Shown here in pieces: positions 16,584-23,594 of a stretch of 50,414 nt of DNA. Position 1 is the stretch's first letter, and every line of letters starts with the position of its first letter. This stretch comes from an uncultured Bacilli bacterium. GTDB taxonomy: Bacteria; Bacillota_I; Bacilli_A; RF39; UBA660. The stretch covers positions 1 through 50,414 of the forward strand of contig CAKPMN010000005.1 in the NCBI GenBank assembly GCA_934168005.1. The letters run 5' to 3'. The notes beneath the pieces were generated by a model. The model saw only the letters and a list, made by a program, of their open reading frames with translations, ran no database searches and was not told where the DNA came from. The translations under genes and the position numbers were made by a program.

Positions 16584-16611
16584 AAAAAAAGTAAGTATAA
16601 ACTTACTTTTT
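16584..16611 (-). terminator. Terminator of the rpsF-ssb-rpsR operon
   Basis: Ten-base stem AAAAGTAAGT/ACTTACTTTT with a four-base loop, followed on the minus strand by a run of T; it starts four bases after the rpsR stop. Confidence 0.88.
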
Positions 16612-16614
16612 AAA

Positions 16615-16833
16615 TTAATCCTTTACAAATGGAATTAAAGCCATATGACGTGCATTTTTAATTTCTTTTGCTATATATCTTTGATGTTCTGCACAATTAC
16701 CTGTAACTCTACGTGGTAAAATTTTACCTCTATCTGCACTGATATACTTTTTTATAGTTTCTACATCTTTGTAGTTAACATCTTTTCCAGCGCACATTTG
16801 GCAAACTTTCTTTTTTCTTCTAAATTCAGCCAT
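16615..16833 (-). CDS. rpsR: 30S ribosomal protein S18, zinc type
   Basis: S18 (bS18), 72 residues, platform protein that pairs with S6. CQMC near the start and NCAEHQ near the middle give a likely four-ligand zinc set, the C+ form. Signature KKYISADRGKILPRRVTGNCAEHQR is present in full. Last gene of rpsF-ssb-rpsR. Confidence 0.97.
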   Translation of the reverse strand: MAEFRRKKKVCQMCAGKDVNYKDVETIKKYISADRGKILPRRVTGNCAEHQRYIAKEIKNARHMALIPFVKD

Positions 16834-16848
16834 GATTATCCTCCTTTT

Positions 16849-17322
16849 TTAGTCTAAGAAGTTATCATCTATTGAAACGCTATCACCAAAGTCTGCAAAA
16901 GGATCATTTTCCACATTAACACTTGGTTCTGCATTATATGGAGTATCTTGGTAATCATAAGGTGATGCATTATCAACATTTGATTGCCCTCTGCTTTGAC
17001 TTTGACCTCTTGTTTCCAAAAATTGAACAGAATCTGTTACAACATCAGTTGTATATCTTCTATTTCCATCTTTATCGTCATAACTTCCTGTTTGAATTCT
17101 TCCTTCCACAGAAACTAAACTACCTTTATCTAGATAATTACAAACATTTTCAGCCTGTTTTCTCCAGATAATTATATTAATAAAGTCTGTTTCTCTTTGT
17201 CCATTTGCTCCTGTAAAAGCACGATTTACTGCTAAAGAAAATCTAGCAAATGGAACATTTGAACCTGTATATCTTAATTCAGGTTTTGCTGTTAATCTTC
17301 CTATTAACATTACTCGGTTCAT
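16849..17322 (-). CDS. ssb: Single-stranded DNA-binding protein
   Basis: Covers ssDNA in replication and repair. The N-terminal OB fold (about 1-105) is typical: MNRVMLIGRLTAKPELRYT, FSLAVNR, TDFINIIIWRKQAENV. A disordered Gln/Asn/Ser-rich linker leads to an acidic tip. That tip ends DDNFLD rather than the classic DDDIPF, so the partner-binding hook is altered, though still acidic with Phe near the end. 157 residues. Between rpsF and rpsR, as in Bacillus. Confidence 0.97.
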   Translation of the reverse strand: MNRVMLIGRLTAKPELRYTGSNVPFARFSLAVNRAFTGANGQRETDFINIIIWRKQAENVCNYLDKGSLVSVEGRIQTGSYDDKDGNRRYTTDVVTDSVQFLETRGQSQSRGQSNVDNASPYDYQDTPYNAEPSVNVENDPFADFGDSVSIDDNFLD

Positions 17323-17337
17323 ATTAATACCTCACTT

Positions 17338-17628
17338 TTATTTTTCAATTCTCTTAACTAAATGACGAATTACATCAGAACTAATTAATGCTAAACGATC
17401 AAATTCTGATACAGCTTTATCATCTTCAGATTCGATTTCAAAAAGGAAATAATAACCGCTTTTAAATTTTTTTATTTCATAAGCTAATTCTTTTTGACCT
17501 AAATCTTTTGCTTCGTTAATTTTAGCTCCATTTGAAGTTAGAGTTTTTGAAAAGTTTTCAAAAACCTTTTTAACATCTTCTTCACTTAGAGTAGGTTTAA
17601 CGATAAACATAATTTCATAAGTTCTCAT
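17338..17628 (-). CDS. rpsF: 30S ribosomal protein S6
   Basis: S6 (bS6), 96 residues, ferredoxin-like fold that dimerises with S18 on the platform. Seen: MRTYEIMFIVKPTLSEEDV, DLGQKELAYEIKKFKSGYYFLFEIE and RHLVKRIEK. First gene of the operon, with a promoter and hairpin leader upstream; S6:S18 autoregulates such leaders in many bacteria. Confidence 0.97.
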   Translation of the reverse strand: MRTYEIMFIVKPTLSEEDVKKVFENFSKTLTSNGAKINEAKDLGQKELAYEIKKFKSGYYFLFEIESEDDKAVSEFDRLALISSDVIRHLVKRIEK

Positions 17629-17690
17629 TCCTACACCTCCTTTTGGTCTTCTGGCTTGTTTCCAAGCAAGGAGTAATTAAATACTCACAA
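17629..17690 (-). promoter_or_regulatory. Hairpin leader of rpsF
   Basis: Between the predicted start site and the rpsF ribosome site, two hairpins can form on the minus strand: GAGTA/TACTC and GCTTG-GAAA-CAAGC, the second with a GNRA loop. S6:S18-responsive leaders are known here in many bacteria; I did not find the CCG bulge typical of that family, so identity is open. Confidence 0.4.
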
Positions 17691-17693
17691 GAG

Positions 17694-17722
17694 ATTATAA
17701 CAAAAAAGATTTACATTGTAAA
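17694..17722 (-). promoter_or_regulatory. Promoter of rpsF-ssb-rpsR
   Basis: Minus-strand TTTACA (17717-17722), 17-base spacer, TATAAT (17694-17699) preceded by TGT, so also an extended -10. Confidence 0.85.
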
Positions 17723-17734
17723 CCCTTTTAAATA

Positions 17735-18841
17735 TTATTTTGTAACATTAAATCTAAATAAACATATATCCCCATCTTGCATTATATATTCTTTTCCTTC
17801 AAGTCTTAACTTTCCAGCTTCTTTTACAGCTTTATCTGTTCCATATTTTTCTAAATCTTCAAAACTTGTAACTTCTGCCTTTATAAAACCTTTTTCAAAG
17901 TCAGTATGAATTATTCCAGCACACTCTGGGGCCTTCATTCCTTTTTTAAATGTCCACGCTTTACATTCATCAGTACCAGCAGTAAAGAATGTTGCCAAAC
18001 CTAGTAGATTATAGGTAGCTTTTATTAGTTTATCAAGGCCACTTTCTTTGATACCTAGATCTTGTAAAAATAATAATTTATCATCATCATTTAATTCACT
18101 TAATTCTGATTCTATTTTTGCACATACAACAACAACCGAAGAACCTTCACTTGATGCATAGTTTCTAACTTCTTCAACATATTTATTTCCATCAGATAAA
18201 AGATCTTCTTCGCTGACATTAGCCATGTATATGATTGGTTTTATTGTTAGAAAATGAAAGTTTTTGATTAATTTTTGTTCTTCTTCATTCAATTCTAGTT
18301 TTCGAAGAGGTATATTTTGTTCTAATGAAGTTTTTGCTTTTTCTAGTAATTCTGATTCCATCTTAGATTCTTTATCTTTTGACATACTAGCCTTTTTACC
18401 AATTTTGCCTAAACGATTATTAACGACTTCTAAATCAGCCAACATTAACTCTACATTAATAATTTCAATATCTCTTATAGGATCAACAGCACCCTCTACA
18501 TGTATAATATTAGAATCATCAAAACATCTAACTACTTCAACAATCGCATCTACTTCTCGAATATGGGATAAAAATTGATTACCCAATCCTTCCCCATTTG
18601 AAGCTCCTTTTACAAGCCCAGCAATATCTGTAAACTCATATGATGTTGGAACTATTCTCTCTGGCATATATAAATTTTCTAAAAATTCTAATCTCTTATC
18701 TGGCACTACTACAACACCAACATTTGGATCTATAGTAGCAAAAGGATAATTTGCTGCCAATATGTTTTTCTTTGTTATCGCATTAAATAATGTTGATTTA
18801 CCAACATTTGGTAACCCAACTATTCCTGCTGTTAAACTCAT
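17735..18841 (-). CDS. ychF: Redox-regulated ATPase YchF (Obg family)
   Basis: Obg-related P-loop protein that binds ATP rather than GTP and associates with ribosomes. G1 GLPNVGKST near residues 8-16, the G3-type DIAGLVKGAS, an NVSEEDL-like G4 region (NKxD replaced by NxxE, which explains ATP use), and the C-terminal TGS domain ending in IMQDGDICLFRFNV. Start at the ATG at 18841 (MSLTAGIVG, 368 residues); earlier starts fall inside its promoter. Next to rpsF, as in Bacillus. Confidence 0.96.
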   Translation of the reverse strand: MSLTAGIVGLPNVGKSTLFNAITKKNILAANYPFATIDPNVGVVVVPDKRLEFLENLYMPERIVPTSYEFTDIAGLVKGASNGEGLGNQFLSHIREVDAIVEVVRCFDDSNIIHVEGAVDPIRDIEIINVELMLADLEVVNNRLGKIGKKASMSKDKESKMESELLEKAKTSLEQNIPLRKLELNEEEQKLIKNFHFLTIKPIIYMANVSEEDLLSDGNKYVEEVRNYASSEGSSVVVVCAKIESELSELNDDDKLLFLQDLGIKESGLDKLIKATYNLLGLATFFTAGTDECKAWTFKKGMKAPECAGIIHTDFEKGFIKAEVTSFEDLEKYGTDKAVKEAGKLRLEGKEYIMQDGDICLFRFNVTK

Positions 18842-18863
18842 AATATCACTCATTTCTTGAATT

Positions 18864-18892
18864 AGTATAAACCAAAAAGCAAGCATAATCAA
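18864..18892 (-). promoter_or_regulatory. Promoter of ychF, overlapping a terminator
   Basis: Minus-strand TTGATT (18887-18892), 17-base spacer, TATACT (18864-18869). The -35 lies in the loop of the terminator that ends the gene before it. Confidence 0.75.
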
Positions 18893-18903
18893 TACTTGCT
18901 TTT
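18874..18903 (-). terminator. Terminator of the AbgT-type operon
   Basis: Nine-base stem AAAAGCAAG/CTTGCTTTT with an 11-base loop. The TAA of the upstream gene (18902-18904) is in the outer part of the stem, and T residues follow on the minus strand. Confidence 0.75.
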
Positions 18904-19315
18904 AATCTTTTAATTGGATAGAAAATTTAGACTTAATTAAATCAACAATTGGATAAATATAGCCCAAAATATTTCCAATTATCATCATATATATTCCTGG
19001 TCCCCACGAAAACATACTTTCATAAAAAGCACAATCATCATACATGGATGACTTATTAATCATTAAGTACGCCAAAAGAACTGTGGAGATAAGTAATGGA
19101 CAAATACCATACTTTGCCTCACCTAACAATATAAATATAATTGCCGCTACTGATGCAAATATTATATATTTTCCTTCATAGGATGCAAATATAAAAGTTT
19201 TCGAATATTCAATAGTATCAGATGCGATTTTAACAAAAGGAATTAAATTTCCAATAATTAATAAAAGACACCCAAATATGCTTATTATAGCTATTATTTG
19301 TTTTTTATCTATCAT
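18902..19315 (-). CDS. Four-helix membrane protein, unknown
   Basis: About 137 residues from the ATG at 19313-19315. Four hydrophobic segments are visible at about 6-28, 50-65, 70-85 and 103-122, with acidic loops and a cysteine in the third loop. I recognise no family. The start overlaps the stop of the AbgT-type gene (ATGA), so the two are translationally coupled; it may be a partner of that transporter. A longer reading from 19363 overlaps that gene heavily and is less likely. Confidence 0.75.
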   Translation of the reverse strand: MIDKKQIIAIISIFGCLLLIIGNLIPFVKIASDTIEYSKTFIFASYEGKYIIFASVAAIIFILLGEAKYGICPLLISTVLLAYLMINKSSMYDDCAFYESMFSWGPGIYMMIIGNILGYIYPIVDLIKSKFSIQLKD

Positions 19316-20835
19316 AATGTTGGAAATACTCCAGGTCCTATTGGGAAGCCAATTAAAAACCATAGTGAAACAAATACTATCCAGAAAAGTGCGACAATCA
19401 ATATAACTGGTAACATTAATTTAAAAGTATTTAATATATTAATCTGTTTTTTGTCATCAACATTATACTTTTGTAAGAAAGCTATTGTAACAATAAAATA
19501 TACAAATAATGGAGATATTATTTTTCCTATTGAATCTGCTGTTTCAAATACAAATTGAGTAAATTGTGGAGCAATATTTGAACGCATGAATAATGGAACA
19601 ACAATTGGAGAAGCTAATTTCCATTTTGTATATGTATCTGGAATAAGTATTGACATAATAATTACTATTAGCATAAATGTAACAATTAACAATATTCCAG
19701 AAAATTGTAAGTTACTCATAAATGAAATTAAGTTTGCAGCAACTACCTCACCTATATTTGTCCAATCCAAAATACTAATTAATTGAGACATAAAAAACAT
19801 TAAAACAAATAATAAACCTAAGTTTTCAAAGTTTTTTGATAAACCTAAGCTATATTCGCTACTGTTTTTTATATTTTTCGATAACTTACCATAGACAAAT
19901 CCAGAAATCATCATGACAAAAGAGATTATTACGACAATTCCTTCTCTAAATGGGGCATCTTCACCAAATAATTTGGCTATATAAACATCTTTGCTCTTAT
20001 CTAATAAGATACCAGCAAAAGGCAAATCAATATCCATTATCATATATATAACTAATAGTAAAGAAATAATACTAATTATAACTGATAAAGAAAAACCTTT
20101 TTTTGTATCATTAAATTCTTCTTCATTTTTAAATTTCAATGGGAATTTAGGAAGTAAAAATCTTGTTATTGCTACATACAAAACAAATGACAGAACTATT
20201 GTTGAAACTATCATTATATATGAAGTTGATGTTAAACTATAAGAAAAACTAGGGTCAACATCAACAACTGCTGCTGCTTCTGTTAAAACAGCTAAATTGT
20301 AATTATCATAATTGAAAACTATTCCTGTACCATAACCTAAAGTAATTGATAAAAATGTAATCAGTATACCAAGTATAGGATTTTTATCCAAATACTTATA
20401 AATAACAGCTATTAAAGGTATCAAGAATGCATAACTATAACTTCCAATAAAACTTGAAATTAATGAAAATATAATTGTTAAATAAAGTATAATTCCAAAT
20501 TTTATCTTTCTAAGTGGGGAAAAAAGAACTTTCAAAAATCCACTTTTTTCGCATATTCCTATACCAATTAGTGAAATTATCAATAAAACCAATGGCTGAA
20601 AATTCATGAAATTAGTAACTGAATTACCAATAACAAATCTTATTCCATCTTCACTAAAAATACTCTTTGTTTTAACTAAAGTATCTGCTAAAACACCATT
20701 AACTATACTAGTTCTATATCCTTGAAATCCAAGTATTTTTAATATGAAACTTAACACAGATACCAATACTATTAAAAATAATATCGTAGATACTGCTCCT
20801 CTAAGATTTTCCTTTTTCTTTTTATTCCTCTTCAT
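19312..20835 (-). CDS. AbgT-type transporter
   Basis: Inner-membrane protein of 507 residues with about 11-13 hydrophobic segments and a basic N-terminus (MKRNKKKKENLRG). The pattern of NFQPLVLLIISLIGIGICEKSG, the SYSYAFLIPLIAVIYKYLDKNP turn, and a late IPDTYTKWKLASPIVVPLFMRS loop fits the AbgT family (p-aminobenzoyl-glutamate uptake or sulfonamide export). Substrate is not shown. GGAGG precedes the ATG. The next gene downstream is coupled to it. Confidence 0.8.
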   Translation of the reverse strand: MKRNKKKKENLRGAVSTILFLIVLVSVLSFILKILGFQGYRTSIVNGVLADTLVKTKSIFSEDGIRFVIGNSVTNFMNFQPLVLLIISLIGIGICEKSGFLKVLFSPLRKIKFGIILYLTIIFSLISSFIGSYSYAFLIPLIAVIYKYLDKNPILGILITFLSITLGYGTGIVFNYDNYNLAVLTEAAAVVDVDPSFSYSLTSTSYIMIVSTIVLSFVLYVAITRFLLPKFPLKFKNEEEFNDTKKGFSLSVIISIISLLLVIYMIMDIDLPFAGILLDKSKDVYIAKLFGEDAPFREGIVVIISFVMMISGFVYGKLSKNIKNSSEYSLGLSKNFENLGLLFVLMFFMSQLISILDWTNIGEVVAANLISFMSNLQFSGILLIVTFMLIVIIMSILIPDTYTKWKLASPIVVPLFMRSNIAPQFTQFVFETADSIGKIISPLFVYFIVTIAFLQKYNVDDKKQINILNTFKLMLPVILIVALFWIVFVSLWFLIGFPIGPGVFPTL

Positions 20836-20844
20836 AACAACCTC

Positions 20845-21027
20845 CTAATAGGTTAAGACTTTCTTAAGTTTTTTATTAAAATCTATGCGTGGAAGCAAAA
20901 TAGTTCTTCCACATTTAAGACATTTAATTTTTATATCCGCACCTACTCTTGTAATCTCCCATTCATTTGTTCCACAAGGATGTTGCTTTTTCATAACGAC
21001 AATACTCCCTAATTTATACTCATGCAT
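20845..21027 (-). CDS. DUF951 family protein
   Basis: A 60-residue basic protein. MHEYKLGSIVVMKKQHPCGTNEWEITRVGADIKIKCLKCGR shows the DUF951 pattern, with HPCG and CLKCGR giving three cysteines and a histidine that could hold zinc. Function unknown in the family (YyzM in Bacillus, also near ychF and spo0J). The start overlaps the 3' end of the MscS gene, so the two are coupled. Confidence 0.88.
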   Translation of the reverse strand: MHEYKLGSIVVMKKQHPCGTNEWEITRVGADIKIKCLKCGRTILLPRIDFNKKLKKVLTY

Positions 21028-21829
21028 TATGAATCACCACCTGATCAAATGGAATCTCAATATTTTTATCATCTAAACATTTTTTTACTTCTTTTAAAAC
21101 ATATCTTTCAACATCATACTGCATAGTTGGAAGAGATTCTGCTGTAATTCTAAAGTTAATACTTGAAGAATCAAAGGAAGTAATGCCTATACATTTAATA
21201 TCACCAGATATCAATTTATTTTTTTTCTTCAAATCAACGCATAATTTATTAAGTATTTCAATAACATTATCTACATCTTCTTTATATGCAACAGGTATAT
21301 TTATAACAGCTAAGGATTTTTCTAAGCTATAATTAATAACCTCTGTTATATTACGATTAGATATTATTTTTACTTCACCAGTGAAAGCTTTTATTTTAGT
21401 TGTACGAAGTCCTAAAGAGATTACTTCACCTTTAAAGTTTCCTATAGATACTATATCACCAACTGCATATTGGTCTTCTAAAATTATAGAACCTCCTGAT
21501 AATATATCCTTTAAAATGTCTTGTATAGCTAATCCTGCTACCAATCCAACAACACCAAGTGATGTTATAAGTCCTGTAGTTTTAATACCAAAAATATTTA
21601 AAATAATTAGTATATCAATAACAACTATCAAATACTTTAATATATTATTTATCAAACTAACTATTGTTTTCATCTTTCTTTCATCTATACGACTAGATCT
21701 AATCTTAAATATTTTTCTAGTTATACTGGTAAGAATATGATAAAGAATAACCGAAACAACTACTATAAAAATAGGACCTAATATTTCTTTTTTTAAGATT
21801 GGTTCGTACATTTTATAAAAGTATTTCAA
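21020..21829 (-). CDS. MscS-family mechanosensitive channel
   Basis: Small-conductance channel, about 269 residues, which opens under membrane tension in osmotic downshift. Three hydrophobic segments lead into the pore-lining helix rich in Gly and Ala (GVVGLVAGLAIQDILKDILSG), then the beta domain (DQYAVGDIVSIGNFKGEVISLGLRTTKI) and C-terminal vestibule. The start is a TTG at 21829, 10 bases after AAGGAG; an ATG at 21811 is the alternative. Follows parB by seven bases. Confidence 0.93.
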   Translation of the reverse strand: MKYFYKMYEPILKKEILGPIFIVVVSVILYHILTSITRKIFKIRSSRIDERKMKTIVSLINNILKYLIVVIDILIILNIFGIKTTGLITSLGVVGLVAGLAIQDILKDILSGGSIILEDQYAVGDIVSIGNFKGEVISLGLRTTKIKAFTGEVKIISNRNITEVINYSLEKSLAVINIPVAYKEDVDNVIEILNKLCVDLKKKNKLISGDIKCIGITSFDSSSINFRITAESLPTMQYDVERYVLKEVKKCLDDKNIEIPFDQVVIHNA

Positions 21830-21836
21830 GATTCAT

Positions 21837-22718
21837 CTACTCCTTTATATCTAAAGTTTCTAATATACGATTTAAATCAGCAGTACTTGTAAAATGTATT
21901 TCTATTTTTTTATCACTTATTTTTACTTTTGTGTCTAATTTGTCACGTAATAAATTCTCGACATATTTATATTCAGAAGAAACTGGATTTTCCTTCTTTA
22001 CTATTTTATTTTTTTTCTCAACGTTAGGGTCACTACCTAAAGTTTCGGTTTGTCTAACAGATAAACCTTCATTAAAAATCTTATTGGCCATCTCACTCAT
22101 TTCATCCTGATTTTCAAGTTTACTAATCATTCTAGCATGACCCATAGATATCTTCTTATTAACGACCATATCTTTTACATCTTCAGGAAGTCTTAATAGT
22201 CCTAAAATGTTAGTTACATGACTTCTAGATTTTCCAACTTTTTTAGATAATTCATCTTGTGTTAATCCAAGCTTATCTATCATTGCTTTATATGCTAAAG
22301 CCTCTTCTATTGCATTTAAATTTTCACGTTGAAGGTTTTCAAGTAAAGCAATTTCCATCATTTGCTCATCAGTAAAGTCTCTAACAATAGCTGGAATTGT
22401 TTCTAATCCAGCTAGCTTAGAAGCTCTATATCTTCTCTCACCTGCAATTATTTCATAACCTTTTATACTTTTCTTAACAATAATTGGTTGAAAAACTCCA
22501 TGTTCTTTTATTGAAAGAGCAAGTTCTTGTAAACCTTGTTCATCAAATACTTTTCTTGGTTGATAAGGGTTAGGCCTTAACTCATCTAATGAAATAGTAT
22601 GAACTTCATCATTCATAGTTCCTTCATATATTGTTTTTTCAAATGAATTTAAGTCCAAATTTTCAGTATTAAATAATTGTTCTAGTCCTCTACCCAACGC
22701 TCTTTTTTTATTTTCCAT
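21837..22718 (-). CDS. parB: Chromosome-partitioning protein ParB (Spo0J)
   Basis: CTP-dependent DNA clamp that loads at parS and recruits SMC. 293 residues from the ATG at 22718 (MENKKRALGRGLEQLFN), which overlaps parA by 11 bases. N-terminal CTPase motifs GERRYRASKLAG and ENLQRENLN; central helix-turn-helix TQDELSKKVGKSRSHV; C-terminal dimer domain. The KSRSHV arginine and the GHAR glycine are the residues that, as far as I recall, separate parS readers from Noc, so it should read the parS sites at 45.8-46.6 kb. Confidence 0.96.
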   Translation of the reverse strand: MENKKRALGRGLEQLFNTENLDLNSFEKTIYEGTMNDEVHTISLDELRPNPYQPRKVFDEQGLQELALSIKEHGVFQPIIVKKSIKGYEIIAGERRYRASKLAGLETIPAIVRDFTDEQMMEIALLENLQRENLNAIEEALAYKAMIDKLGLTQDELSKKVGKSRSHVTNILGLLRLPEDVKDMVVNKKISMGHARMISKLENQDEMSEMANKIFNEGLSVRQTETLGSDPNVEKKNKIVKKENPVSSEYKYVENLLRDKLDTKVKISDKKIEIHFTSTADLNRILETLDIKE

Positions 22719-23493
22719 TTCTTTCAATCACTTCTTTCGCTAAGTTTAAATATGCTTGTGTTCCACGACTAGTAGAATCATAAGCTATTATTGGTTTTCC
22801 ATGACTTGGAGATTCTGATAATTTTACAAGTCTAGGAATAATTGTATCATAAACTCTTTCCTTAAAGTAACTCTTTATATCTTCTACTACTTCTAATCCT
22901 AGATTAGTTCTTGCATCTAACATTGTCAACAAAACACCCTCAATGTCCAAAGAAGGATTCAAGTCTTTTTGAGCTAACATAATTGTGCTCAAAAGTTGCA
23001 TTATACCTTCAAGTGCAAAAAACTCACACTGAACAGGTATAATTACAGAATCTGCTGCTGTCAAAGCATTCTTTGTTAAAATTCCAAGAGAAGGTGGACA
23101 ATCAATGATTACATAATCGAACTTTTCTTTTGCTTTTTCCATTGGTTCTTTCAAACGTGCACCTGTTAAATAATTTGGATCCAATTTAGCACGTTCCATT
23201 AATTCATAATCAATACCAGCTAGATTTATTGTAGCAGGTATTACATATAAATTTTTGAATTTAGTCTTAATTATTACATCATTTAGTGAAGAATCACCTT
23301 TCATTAAATCGTAAACACTAATTTCATAATCTGTTTTACCAATTCCAACACCAGTAGTAGAGTTACCCTGAGGATCTAAGTCAACTAAAAGAACTTTTTT
23401 GCCTAATGCACCAAGTGATGCAGCTAGATTTATACATGATGTAGTTTTACCAACTCCGCCTTTTTGATTAACCATCGCTATTACTTTTCCCAT
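22708..23493 (-). CDS. parA: Chromosome-partitioning ATPase ParA (Soj)
   Basis: Deviant Walker A ATPase of 261 residues that binds nucleoid DNA and moves or regulates with ParB; in Bacillus also a regulator of DnaA. KGGVGKTTSC near residues 11-20 holds the signature lysine; DLDPQGNSTTG and IDCPPSLG (Walker B region) follow. No N-terminal HTH, so the chromosomal type. Promoter directly upstream. Confidence 0.97.
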   Translation of the reverse strand: MGKVIAMVNQKGGVGKTTSCINLAASLGALGKKVLLVDLDPQGNSTTGVGIGKTDYEISVYDLMKGDSSLNDVIIKTKFKNLYVIPATINLAGIDYELMERAKLDPNYLTGARLKEPMEKAKEKFDYVIIDCPPSLGILTKNALTAADSVIIPVQCEFFALEGIMQLLSTIMLAQKDLNPSLDIEGVLLTMLDARTNLGLEVVEDIKSYFKERVYDTIIPRLVKLSESPSHGKPIIAYDSTSRGTQAYLNLAKEVIERNGK

Positions 23494-23528
23494 AAGTCAC
23501 CCTTCCAGTACTCTCATAACTAAATAAT

Positions 23529-23534
23529 ATTTTA
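23529..23534 (-). promoter_or_regulatory. Extended -10 promoter of parAB
   Basis: Minus-strand TGATAAAAT (TGA then TAAAAT) about 35 bases before the parA start; the -35 is poor. Confidence 0.45.
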
Positions 23535-23565
23535 TCATAAACTGATATATAAATCTATGATTTAT

Positions 23566-23594
23566 TAAAAAAAGAATTAATCTTCTAATTCTTT
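23566..23594 (-). terminator. Terminator of ftsH
   Basis: Nine-base stem AAAGAATTA/TAATTCTTT followed by T residues. The ftsH TAA (23577-23579) is inside the stem. Confidence 0.85.

Noticed and set aside
21837..22718. Could this ParB be Noc?
   Set aside because: It is paired with ParA, has the KSRSH and GHAR residues of parS readers, and five parS sites are in the window.
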